A stretch of 6,701 nucleotides of DNA from Geobacter sp. (GCA_027346925.1 DAIERH010000130.1:1-6701); one strand, 5' to 3'. Positions 1 to 6,481 are shown, counted from the first letter of the stretch. Numbers and translations: made by a program. Notes: a model not told the origin generated them from the letters alone.

Positions 1-481
1 CCAGTTGTTTCAATTCGCCGTGCATCCTGCGGCAGTAGGGGCAGTCCGGGTCGGTGAAGACGTACAGATGCTTGGATCCCTTGGGGTTGCCGATCACGAT
101 CGAGCTTTCGAGCGGGATCGTCTTGGGATCGATCGATGTCACCTGCTTCGGCTGGGGCTGGTTCTGCATGTGGGCGGACACCGGCTTGAAATCGGGAAGC
201 GATACCATCATGCCCTGGATGATGTGTTTCTTGCCGTAATCCATGAACAGAATGCCCTGTTTGCCTTCCTTCTCCAGCAGGATCTCGAACAGGCCATTGG
301 CGGGCGCGGGCTTGACCGACTTCACGGTCACGCCGGTATTCTTGAGGAGTTCGGCCGCCTCCTTTTCCGTCAGTTTGTGGCAGACCATGCAATCACCGCC
401 GCAACCATCCTTGGCCATGGCAAACGCCGGTGAAGCGACGGTGACGGTAACGGCAAGGGCAACGAGAAGCTCTTTAAACAT
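1..481 (-). CDS. DsbC-like periplasmic thiol-disulfide protein (3' end missing)
   Basis: The first 160 codons are present; the C-terminus lies beyond the left edge. The N-terminus is a typical Sec signal peptide: Lys3, a hydrophobic stretch over residues 5-16, and a likely cleavage after the Pro-Ala-Phe-Ala at 18-21. The mature part opens with a cysteine cluster, C27-G-G-D-C31-M-V-C34-H35, which contains a CxxCH heme c attachment motif. Residues 37-115 resemble the DsbC/DsbG N-terminal dimerisation domain, and after a short linker the thioredoxin fold starts with a beta strand and the redox motif C147-P-Y-C150 within TDPDCPYC. DsbC relatives isomerise or reduce disulfides in periplasmic proteins; here the substrate is unknown, and cytochrome maturation is only a guess. 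The ATG at 481 is preceded by AAAGGA 6 nt upstream, a good ribosome site. It lies 171 nt downstream of the response regulator gene and probably has its own promoter. DsbC-family assignment is confident; exact role is not. Confidence 0.88.
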   Translation of the reverse strand, partial: MFKELLVALAVTVTVASPAFAMAKDGCGGDCMVCHKLTEKEAAELLKNTGVTVKSVKPAPANGLFEILLEKEGKQGILFMDYGKKHIIQGMMVSLPDFKPVSAHMQNQPQPKQVTSIDPKTIPLESSIVIGNPKGSKHLYVFTDPDCPYCRRMHGELKQL

Positions 482-519
482 GATGAATCCTTTCTGAATG
501 GTAGGTACGCCGTGGATCA

Positions 520-535
520 AGCAAAAACGATGCCT
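520..535 (-). promoter_or_regulatory. Candidate sigma-54 (-24/-12) promoter of the DsbC-like gene
   Basis: Read on the minus strand the site is AGGCATCGTTTTTGCT. It has the GG-N10-GC spacing that sigma-54 requires, and matches the consensus TGGCACG-N4-TTGCW at GGCA and TTGCT, with mismatches at the first T and at the C and G after GGCA. Placing the GC at -13/-12 puts the start near 509, giving a 28-nt leader before the ATG at 481. Two dyads lie at suitable enhancer distance upstream and the neighbouring gene encodes a sigma-54 activator. A chance match is possible. Confidence 0.42.
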
Positions 536-560
536 TTCCCTGACAGCTAGTAACACACTG

Positions 561-590
561 ATAATACTAGTAAAAATTTACAGACAACAA
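561..590 (-). promoter_or_regulatory. Weak alternative sigma-70 promoter before the DsbC-like gene
   Basis: On the minus strand a TATTAT box (566-561, 5 of 6 matches to TATAAT) lies in an AT-rich stretch. Possible -35 hexamers are TTGTCT (587-582, spacer 15) or TTGTTG (590-585, spacer 18), neither ideal in both sequence and spacing. The start would be near 554, leaving a leader of about 73 nt. This competes with, or adds to, the sigma-54 candidate. The same stretch holds a CTAGTAA direct repeat (547-553 and 567-573, 20 bp apart). Confidence 0.22.
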
Positions 591-598
591 TCTGGCAT

Positions 599-652
599 GC
601 AAAAATTGCGTACTTTTCCTCTCCGATGGCACCAACCCGGCGCAATTTTTGC
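599..652. promoter_or_regulatory. Paired GCAA-N3-TTGC dyads, putative activator (enhancer) sites
   Basis: Two 11-bp dyads, GCAA-AAA-TTGC (599-609) and GCAA-TTT-TTGC (642-652), have centres 43 bp apart, about four helical turns. Together they form a 12-bp perfect inverted repeat (599-610 against 641-652) with a 30-nt interior. The second begins directly after the stop codon of the response regulator gene. Relative to the candidate sigma-54 start near 509 the centres fall at about -95 and -138, the usual distance for NtrC-family enhancer sites. The alternative reading is an RNA hairpin at the 3' end of the regulator mRNA, but the loop is long, the stem is AT-rich, and no U-tract follows. Confidence 0.45.
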
Positions 653-2023
653 CTAGTCGATCCCGAACTCCTTGAGTTTGTACAAGAGCGAGCGGTGGCT
701 GATCTCCAGGATCTTCGCAGCCTGGGTGCGGTTGCCGCCGGTCCTGGCCAGGGCCTTGCGGATCAACTCCCGTTCCATGGCATCCTCGGCCTTTTTGATG
801 GACAGGTCTTCGTCCGGCAGGGGCGTTTGCACCCCTGCCGCCCCACGGAGGCCGCCGGGCAGGCATTGGCCGGAGATGACATCCCCCTCGCACAGGATCA
901 GGCCGCGTTCGATGACATTCTCCAGTTCGCGGATGTTGCCCGGCCAAGCATAGGCCATGAGGAACCTCATGGCATCGGGTGTGATCCTGGCGGGCGGGCG
1001 CTGCATGGCCCGGCTGTATTTTGCCATGAAATGCTCGGCCAGGAGCGGAATGTCGTCAATACGCTCCCTAAGTGGCGGCAACTGGATAAAAAAGACGTTC
1101 AGGCGGAAGAAGAGATCCTCGCGGAAGCGGCCGGACCGGACATCCGCATCGAGATCGCGGGATGTGGCCGACAGCACCCGCACGTTGATCTTGCGCGACG
1201 CAGCGGCGCCGACCGGCCGAATCTCCTCCTCCTGCAGTACCCGCAGCAGTTTGACCTGCAGGGCCAGCGGCATCTCGCCGATCTCGTCCAGGAACAGCGT
1301 CCCGCCATCGGCCTGTTCGAACAGCCCTGTCTTGTCGCCGGCCGCGTCGGTAAAGGCGCCACGCACATGGCCGAACAGTTCGCTCTCCAACAGGTTTTCC
1401 GGGATGGCGCCGCAATTGACCGCCACAAAGGGCCGGTTCGACCGGGAACCGTTGTCGTGGATGGCGCGGGCCACCAGTTCCTTGCCGGTTCCCGATTCGC
1501 CCAGGATGAGTACCGTTGTCTTGAGGTCGCATACCTTGCGGATCTGCCCGAAGATCTCCTCCATGGCGCTGTTTCTGCTGATGATGCCGCAGAAGGCGTT
1601 CCTCCCGGCCACGGCCTCGCGCAAACGGCTGTTTTCCTCCCTGAGCCGCTCCCGCTCCTCGGCCTTTTTCAGCACCATCACGATCTCATCCTTTTTGAAC
1701 GGCTTGGAGATGAAATCATAGGCGCCCATTTTAAGGCATTCCACGGCGGTATCGACCGTGCCGTAGGCCGACATCATGATCACGGGCGAGGCGACATGCC
1801 CTTCCAGCGCCCGTGCCAGGAAGGCCTTGCCGTCCATCTCCGGCATGCGGATATCGCAGAGGATGAAATCGTACACCTGCTCGGCCACCAGGCGCAACCC
1901 TTCGAGCCCGTCCGCCGCGGTATCGGTCCGGTAGCCCTGGCGGGTCAGCATGACGCCGAGCATGTGGCGCAGGTTTTCCTCGTCGTCGATGATCCGGATC
2001 TGTTTTTGGGTGGTCATAACCAT
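653..2023 (-). CDS. NtrC-family sigma-54-dependent response regulator
   Basis: Up to 456 residues, the usual length for the family, with all three domains. Receiver (about 8-122): acidic pocket D13-D14, phosphorylation site D57 in LCDIRMP, S85 and K107. AAA+ domain (about 147-380): Walker A GESGTGKE at 175-182, sigma-54 contact loop GAFTDA at 222-227 (consensus GAFTGA), Walker B with D246-E247, and the arginine-finger region around 299-308. Fis-type HTH at about 417-454. When phosphorylated it should bind enhancer DNA and use ATP hydrolysis to open sigma-54 RNA polymerase complexes. The partner is most likely the kinase encoded just upstream. Start choice: ATG at 2023 has AAGGA only 2 nt upstream, whereas ATG at 2017 (residue 3) has it at 8 nt, so 2017 may be the true start. 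It resembles AtoC/ZraR-type regulators; PilR is less likely because the adjacent kinase is not PilS-like. Targets are not shown by the sequence, but the adjacent DsbC-like gene is a candidate. Confidence 0.95.
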   Translation of the reverse strand: MVMTTQKQIRIIDDEENLRHMLGVMLTRQGYRTDTAADGLEGLRLVAEQVYDFILCDIRMPEMDGKAFLARALEGHVASPVIMMSAYGTVDTAVECLKMGAYDFISKPFKKDEIVMVLKKAEERERLREENSRLREAVAGRNAFCGIISRNSAMEEIFGQIRKVCDLKTTVLILGESGTGKELVARAIHDNGSRSNRPFVAVNCGAIPENLLESELFGHVRGAFTDAAGDKTGLFEQADGGTLFLDEIGEMPLALQVKLLRVLQEEEIRPVGAAASRKINVRVLSATSRDLDADVRSGRFREDLFFRLNVFFIQLPPLRERIDDIPLLAEHFMAKYSRAMQRPPARITPDAMRFLMAYAWPGNIRELENVIERGLILCEGDVISGQCLPGGLRGAAGVQTPLPDEDLSIKKAEDAMERELIRKALARTGGNRTQAAKILEISHRSLLYKLKEFGID

Positions 2024-2051
2024 TGTCCTTGGTAGTTTGAACCAAAACCAA

Positions 2052-2125
2052 CCACCCTCACCCCCTCCTTAGCAAGGAGGGGAGCTTTAAAGTCCCCCTC
2101 CTATGTTAGGAGGGGCTAGGGGTGG
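2052..2125. repeat. 74-bp palindromic double-hairpin repeat (REP/MITE-like)
   Basis: Two G/C-rich hairpins sit in tandem: CCCCTCCTT/AAGGAGGGG around a 3-nt loop (2062-2082), and CCCCTCCT/AGGAGGGG around a 5-nt loop (2095-2115). They flank the palindrome CTTTAAAG (2085-2092) and are enclosed by ends CCACCC (2052-2057) and GGGTGG (2120-2125). The whole unit is a quasi-palindrome centred at 2088.5, so the two hairpins can also pair with each other. The layout is that of dispersed palindromic repeats found in many copies in bacterial genomes, but copy number cannot be seen here. It occupies most of the 92-nt gap between kinase and regulator genes and overlaps the last codons and the stop of the kinase. 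No U-tract follows the hairpins on either strand. Confidence 0.7.
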
Positions 2126-3630
2126 CAAGATGTAGCCGCCGGCAGCCACAGGCTGAAACAACTCCCCTGGCCCGGAGCGCTCTTCACCGTAATCCGGCCC
2201 CCGAACCCATCCATGATCCGCGCCGCTATGGCCAGTCCCAGGCCGGTCCCCTTGCCCGGGGGCTTGGTGGTGAAAAAGGGTTCGAAGATGCTCTTCAGAT
2301 GATCCTCGGGGATGCCCTCGCCGTTGTCCACCACGTCCATGCGCACACACCCCGCCGTCCGGCCCGGCAACGTGACGTTCCCATCCATCGTGCCCCTGAC
2401 GGCGAGCCTGCCCCCTCCGGGCATGGCGTCCCGGCTGTTCAGCATCAGGTTGACCAGCACCTGCTGGAGCTGGTACGGGTCGGCCAATGCCGCGGGCAGT
2501 CCGTCCTCGAACCAGGTGGTCACCTTGATCTGTTTGAAGACCCCCTGCTGGGCGAGCAATTCAACCGACTCCTTCACCAGGGCCCGAATGTTGGTGGCCT
2601 CCACAACGCTGGCACGGGGGCGGGAATAGTCCAGGAGCCCCCGCACGATGCGGTCGATGCGGGCGCACTCCTCGGAGATGCGCCGGGTGTAATCCTGGAC
2701 AGCGCCATGCTCCGGCTGCTCAGCGCCCAGCAGTTCGGCATACCCCATGATCGAGGCGAGGGGGGTGCCGATCTCATGGGCCATGCCGGCGGCCAGAAGG
2801 CCGATGGAGGCCATCTTTTCCGAACGCAACGACTCTTCCCGGGCCTGGCGCAACTTGTTGTTGGCCTGTTCCAGGGCAGTCACCTGGGCCGATACCTGTT
2901 GGTCCTTGAGAAGGAGCGTCTCGGACATCACGTTGAAGGCCTCGGCCAGTTGGGCCAGTTCGGAACTGCCCGAAACCCGCACCCGCTGGCCATAGTGACC
3001 GCCCGTGATCCTCGCCGTGGCGGCCAGGAGCCGGCTGACCGGGGCCACCACGATGCGAGAGAGGATGAACGCGCCCAGGCCCAGGAGCAGGATGAAATCA
3101 ATGGCGAAATAGGACATGAAAAGCCGGCGTGAACGTTGCAAACGCGCCTTTTCGGCCGAAAGGGAGAGCACCAGCCCCGCCCGGCCGGCAACGGTCCCGT
3201 TCCGTACGACCTGTGTCAGGGAGACGATGGCGGAACCGTCGGGCAGGAGAAAGCTCCCCCGGACGGCCTCCGGCGTCACGCTGAAGGGTTGGTAGACATC
3301 GCTGCTGTCCCGCCCAACCGTGTAGATGACCTTGGCGTTGGCGTCCAGCAGCGTGAGGCGAAGGAAGGGAGGTTCCTCGGCCAGCTTCTGGGCATAGATG
3401 GCCGCCGGGGAGTTGGATGGGATCATCCCCTGCGGATACGTGGGGATGTCGTCGGGCAGCTGGCTGACAAAGGTTGCCAGCAGCATGCGGGCATGGTCCC
3501 CCTTCTGGGCAAACAGGTCGTTGGCGGCTGTGCGGAAGGCGAGCAGGCTGAAGAGCAGCCAGGCCATGAGCAACAGGCAACTCAGGAAGGCCAGGATGGA
3601 GACGGTAAGGCTGACACGGAACGGGCGCAC
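2116..3630 (-). CDS. Membrane-bound sensor histidine kinase
   Basis: 504 residues. Transmembrane helix at about 7-31, extracytoplasmic sensor region at 33-169 (mixed alpha/beta, possibly single-Cache-like, ligand unknown), second helix at about 171-193, HAMP linker to about 245, then a coiled coil to about 272. The H-box holds H285 in AHEIGTPL, followed by the ATPase domain: N-box around N394/N398, G1 box DNGEGIP (435-441), F-box FEPFF (449-453) and G2 box GTGLGL (461-466). The HEIGTPL form and the sigma-54 regulator next door fit an NtrB/AtoS/ZraS-type kinase. It has two helices, not the polytopic sensor domain of PilS. The start codon is GTG at 3630, preceded by AGGGGG 6 nt upstream inside the last codons of pilD; with only 3 nt between the genes, translation is probably coupled. 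Its final His-Pro-stop lies inside the palindromic repeat, suggesting that insertion altered the original C-terminus. Confidence 0.95.
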   Translation of the reverse strand: MRPFRVSLTVSILAFLSCLLLMAWLLFSLLAFRTAANDLFAQKGDHARMLLATFVSQLPDDIPTYPQGMIPSNSPAAIYAQKLAEEPPFLRLTLLDANAKVIYTVGRDSSDVYQPFSVTPEAVRGSFLLPDGSAIVSLTQVVRNGTVAGRAGLVLSLSAEKARLQRSRRLFMSYFAIDFILLLGLGAFILSRIVVAPVSRLLAATARITGGHYGQRVRVSGSSELAQLAEAFNVMSETLLLKDQQVSAQVTALEQANNKLRQAREESLRSEKMASIGLLAAGMAHEIGTPLASIMGYAELLGAEQPEHGAVQDYTRRISEECARIDRIVRGLLDYSRPRASVVEATNIRALVKESVELLAQQGVFKQIKVTTWFEDGLPAALADPYQLQQVLVNLMLNSRDAMPGGGRLAVRGTMDGNVTLPGRTAGCVRMDVVDNGEGIPEDHLKSIFEPFFTTKPPGKGTGLGLAIAARIMDGFGGRITVKSAPGQGSCFSLWLPAATSCHP

Positions 3631-3633
3631 GGC

Positions 3634-4422
3634 CTACCCCCTGATGGAACTGCCCAGGCTGAAATACCACTGGATGAGGCTGCGGCCGTAAAAGATGTAG
3701 AGCAGCGCCCCGAAGGCCAGGTAGGGACCGAAGGGGATGGCCAGCTTGGAGTCCTTTTTCTGGAACAGCATCATGGAAACGCCCACCACCGAGCCGACCA
3801 GGGAACCGGCAAAGATAATGAACGGAACAGCCTTCCAGCCGAGAAAGGCGCCCATCATGGCCAACAGCTTGATATCCCCGCCACCCATGCCCTCCTTGCC
3901 GGTCAGCAGATGGTAGCCCCAGGCCACAAGCCACAGGCTGCCGCCTCCCAGCAGGATACCGGACAGGGAATTCAACCAGCCGTGCCACGGCAGGAAGAAG
4001 GAACAGACAAAACCGAGCACGATTCCGGGAAGGGATATCTCGTCCGGGATGATCTGGTGCTCCATGTCGATGAAGGTGACCACCACCAGGGCCGAGCAGA
4101 ACAGGAACAGCACCAGAAAGGTCGGGGATGGCCCGAAACGGAGGAAAAGCGCCAGGGTCAAGAGGGCGTTGACCAGCTCCACCAACGGGTACTGCAACGA
4201 GATATGGGCGCCGCAGCCGCGGCATTTCCCGGCCAGGGCCAGGTAACTCAGCAGCGGGATGTTGTCGTACCAGCGGATGCGGTAATTGCAGCGGGGGCAA
4301 TGGGAGGGGGGCGAGACCACCGATTCGTCCCGGGGCATGCGGCAGATGCAGACGTTGAGGAACGAGCCGACCACGGCGCCAAAGATGAAGCTGATGACGG
4401 AAAAATAGAGATGGGGTGTCAT
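3634..4422 (-). CDS. pilD: Type IV prepilin peptidase / N-methyltransferase
   Basis: 262 residues, a complete bifunctional member of family A24A. It cleaves the leader of type IV prepilins and type II secretion pseudopilins at the inner membrane and methylates the new N-terminal residue. The N-terminal domain has GSFLNVCICRMPR (19-31) and the zinc-binding cysteine pairs C42-x2-C45 and C67-x2-C70, with the same 25-residue spacing as in classical PilD. The catalytic aspartates are D119 in FIDMEHQIIPD and D183 in GGGDIK, 64 residues apart as expected. About seven to eight hydrophobic segments cover the rest. The ATG overlaps the ptsI stop as ATGA, and no strong ribosome site precedes it (GGGGGAG lies about 13 nt or more upstream), so translation probably depends on coupling to ptsI. 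No pilin or secretion gene is in the window, so its substrates are encoded elsewhere. Confidence 0.96.
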   Translation of the reverse strand: MTPHLYFSVISFIFGAVVGSFLNVCICRMPRDESVVSPPSHCPRCNYRIRWYDNIPLLSYLALAGKCRGCGAHISLQYPLVELVNALLTLALFLRFGPSPTFLVLFLFCSALVVVTFIDMEHQIIPDEISLPGIVLGFVCSFFLPWHGWLNSLSGILLGGGSLWLVAWGYHLLTGKEGMGGGDIKLLAMMGAFLGWKAVPFIIFAGSLVGSVVGVSMMLFQKKDSKLAIPFGPYLAFGALLYIFYGRSLIQWYFSLGSSIRG

Positions 4423-6167
4423 GTCAATCCGGGTTCTCCCCCAATCTGGCCCGTTGCGGCGTCCTTGAGGAACTGCTCCACCTCCGTGGCCGTGGCAAAA
4501 CCGAAGCAGGCCCGGGTGATCTCCAGTGCCCGTTCCCTGGTACAGCGCCGCAGGACCTGTTTGACCCGGGGGATGGAGGAGGCGCTCATGGAGAGTTCGT
4601 CGAAGCCCAAGCCCAGCAGTATGGGCAGAAACAGGGGATCACCGGCCATCTCGCCGCAGATGCAGGCGTCGATACCCCCCCCGTGGGCGGCTTCCACCAC
4701 GCGCCGCAATGAACGCAGCACGGCCGGATGGAGCGGTTGGAACATATCCGCCAGGTGCTCGTTGGAACGGTCCATGGCAAGGGAATACTGGATCAGGTCG
4801 TTGGTGCCGACGCTGAAGAAGTCCGCCTCCCTGGCCAGAAGGTCGGCCATCACCACCGCCGAGGGGACCTCGATCATGATCCCCACGCTGATGTTCCGGT
4901 CAAAGGCAATGCCGGCCGCCTCCAGTTCCGTCATGGCCTCGGTCAGCAGTGCCCGCGCCCGGCGCAACTCCTCCAGCCCCGAGATCATGGGGAACATGAT
5001 CCGCACCGGGCCGGCCGCGCTTACCCGCAGGATGGCCCGCAACTGTTTCTTGAATTCGTCCGGCATGCTCAGGGCAAGCCGGATGGCACGCATCCCCAGG
5101 GCAGGATTCTGCTCGCTGACCCGGATGATGCCGTCCAGGAGTTTGTCCCCCCCCGCATCCAGGGTCCTGATGGTGAGCGGGTGGGGCGCGACCGCCCGCT
5201 GCATGGCGCTGTAGGCCTGGTACTGTTCCTCCTCGCCCGGCATCTCGGGACGGTTCATGAACAGCATTTCGGTGCGGTACAACCCGATCCCCTCGCCGCC
5301 GTGCCTCACGATGGACATCCCCTCCTCGGGCACCTCCACGTTGCCCTTGAGCAGGATGCGCTGGCCATCGGGCGTCTCGGCGGGGAGGGAGGCAGTCTTG
5401 AGCAGTTCGCGCTCCACGTATTCGTACTGCTGTTTGCGCCGGAGACAATCCAGGAACGCGTCGCTGTCCGGGTTGACGACCACCCGGCCGCTGAGGCCGT
5501 CCAGGACGACCGGGCTGCCGTCCAGCAGCAGGTCGGCGATCCCGTCAACACCGACCACGGCCGGCAGTTCAAAGGCCCTGGCCAGTATGGAGGTATGGGA
5601 GGTCCGGCCGCCGATCTCGGTGACCATGCCGATGATGCTGCTCCGGTCCATCTGGAGGATATCGGCCGGCGAGATATCGTGGGCCGCGATGATGGTCTGG
5701 CCGCCTTCCTGGGAGATGGGTGCAGGCGCCTCACCGGCCATATTGCGCAGGATCTTCTCGATGACCGTCTCGACATCGCTGATGCGCTCACGCAGGTAGG
5801 GGTCGCTGATGCCGGCGAAAAATTCGCGGTACCGGTGGAGCGTCCGTCGCAGGGCGCCTTCGGCGTTGATCAGGCCGGTTTCGATGTTTGCCGCGGTCTC
5901 GCTGAACAGCCGTGTGTCCCCCAGGATCAGGAGGTGGGTATCGATGAAAAAGAGGTGTTCCTCGCCAATGGACGCCTGCAGGTGTTCCTTGAGCAGTTCC
6001 AGTTCGTCGCGGGTGCTGGCGATGGCCGACCTCAGCCGGTCAATCTCGGCGGAGACGCCCGTCTGGCCGATGTCGTATTCCTCGACGCCGAGGCGGCGGC
6101 GGTCGATGACCCGCAGCCTCCCCACAACAATACCAGGCGAGGCCGCGATACCCGTGTATACCCGCAT
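4419..6167 (-). CDS. ptsI: Phosphoenolpyruvate-protein phosphotransferase (PTS enzyme I)
   Basis: 582 residues, close to E. coli enzyme I (575). This cytoplasmic enzyme autophosphorylates from PEP and passes the phosphate to HPr. The N-terminal HPr-binding and phosphohistidine domains contain GGRTSHTSILAR with active-site H191. The C-terminal PEP-binding barrel retains R298, R334, E433, N456-D457, R467 and the catalytic C504 in CICGEM; these equal the E. coli residues shifted by two, so the enzyme looks fully active. There is no added GAF domain, so it is not the nitrogen-type PtsP. The ATG at 6167 fits the family opening (MRVYTGIAASPG) and follows the ptsH stop by 4 nt. An in-frame ATG at 6191 would add eight residues and overlap ptsH, and is less likely. 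The stop overlaps the pilD start. Confidence 0.97.
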   Translation of the reverse strand: MRVYTGIAASPGIVVGRLRVIDRRRLGVEEYDIGQTGVSAEIDRLRSAIASTRDELELLKEHLQASIGEEHLFFIDTHLLILGDTRLFSETAANIETGLINAEGALRRTLHRYREFFAGISDPYLRERISDVETVIEKILRNMAGEAPAPISQEGGQTIIAAHDISPADILQMDRSSIIGMVTEIGGRTSHTSILARAFELPAVVGVDGIADLLLDGSPVVLDGLSGRVVVNPDSDAFLDCLRRKQQYEYVERELLKTASLPAETPDGQRILLKGNVEVPEEGMSIVRHGGEGIGLYRTEMLFMNRPEMPGEEEQYQAYSAMQRAVAPHPLTIRTLDAGGDKLLDGIIRVSEQNPALGMRAIRLALSMPDEFKKQLRAILRVSAAGPVRIMFPMISGLEELRRARALLTEAMTELEAAGIAFDRNISVGIMIEVPSAVVMADLLAREADFFSVGTNDLIQYSLAMDRSNEHLADMFQPLHPAVLRSLRRVVEAAHGGGIDACICGEMAGDPLFLPILLGLGFDELSMSASSIPRVKQVLRRCTRERALEITRACFGFATATEVEQFLKDAATGQIGGEPGLT

Positions 6168-6171
6168 GTCG

Positions 6172-6438
6172 TTACTCTTCGCCGAATCCATTGGTGATCA
6201 GATCTCCGATGGTCTGCATGGCCTCGGCCTCGTCGGCCCCGGCCGCAGTGAGACGGACCGTGCTCCCCTTCGAGGCTGCCAGCATCATGATCCCCATGAT
6301 GCTCTTGCCGTTTACCTCCACCCCGTCCCTGGCCAGCTTGATCTCGGAGGTAAAACGGCTGGCGGTCTTGACGAACAGGGCCGATGCCCGGGCGTGCAGA
6401 CCGAGTTTGTTGACGATGACGAATTCTTTTTGGAGCAT
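6172..6438 (-). CDS. ptsH: Phosphocarrier protein HPr
   Basis: 88 residues, normal for HPr. It takes phosphate from enzyme I on His15 (NKLGLHARAS, 10-19) and would hand it to EIIA proteins. Ser46 in VNGKSIMGIMML (42-53) is the regulatory site used by HPr kinase/phosphorylase in Gram-positive bacteria and many proteobacteria, so an hprK gene is expected elsewhere in the genome. The ATG at 6438 places the active histidine exactly at 15. The longer in-frame start at 6510 would add 24 non-family residues and lies in the -35 box, so it is rejected. The ribosome site is modest (CGGA, 7 nt upstream). This is the first gene of the cluster, with a promoter about 45-70 nt upstream. Confidence 0.96.
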   Translation of the reverse strand: MLQKEFVIVNKLGLHARASALFVKTASRFTSEIKLARDGVEVNGKSIMGIMMLAASKGSTVRLTAAGADEAEAMQTIGDLITNGFGEE

Positions 6439-6481
6439 AGAACGTCCGGAACCCCGTGGTGAGTATAGTTGCCTTAACTCG

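Noticed and set aside
594..610. TGGCATGCAAAAATTGC on the plus strand as a sigma-54 promoter
   Set aside because: GG and GC are 12 nt apart, not the required 10, and it would point into the 3' end of a minus-strand gene.
599..652. 12-bp inverted repeat as a rho-independent terminator for the regulator gene
   Set aside because: The interior is 30 nt, the stem is AT-rich and no U-tract follows; each arm being itself a dyad fits protein binding better.
626..2035. Long plus-strand open frame of 469 codons opposite the response regulator gene
   Set aside because: The minus strand encodes a complete regulator with all catalytic motifs; the plus frame shows no domain and is the usual antisense shadow of GC-rich codon use.
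2062..2115. The two GC hairpins as intrinsic terminators
   Set aside because: Neither is followed by a T-rich tract on either strand, and termination here would separate the kinase from its regulator; a dispersed palindromic repeat explains the symmetry better.
3136..5214. Plus-strand open frame of 692 codons
   Set aside because: It crosses the opposite-strand kinase, pilD and ptsI genes, is rich in His, Gln and Gly without any recognisable fold, and is an antisense artefact.
4728..6197. Plus-strand open frame of 489 codons
   Set aside because: It lies wholly opposite ptsI, whose residues match enzyme I throughout; the plus frame has no family features.
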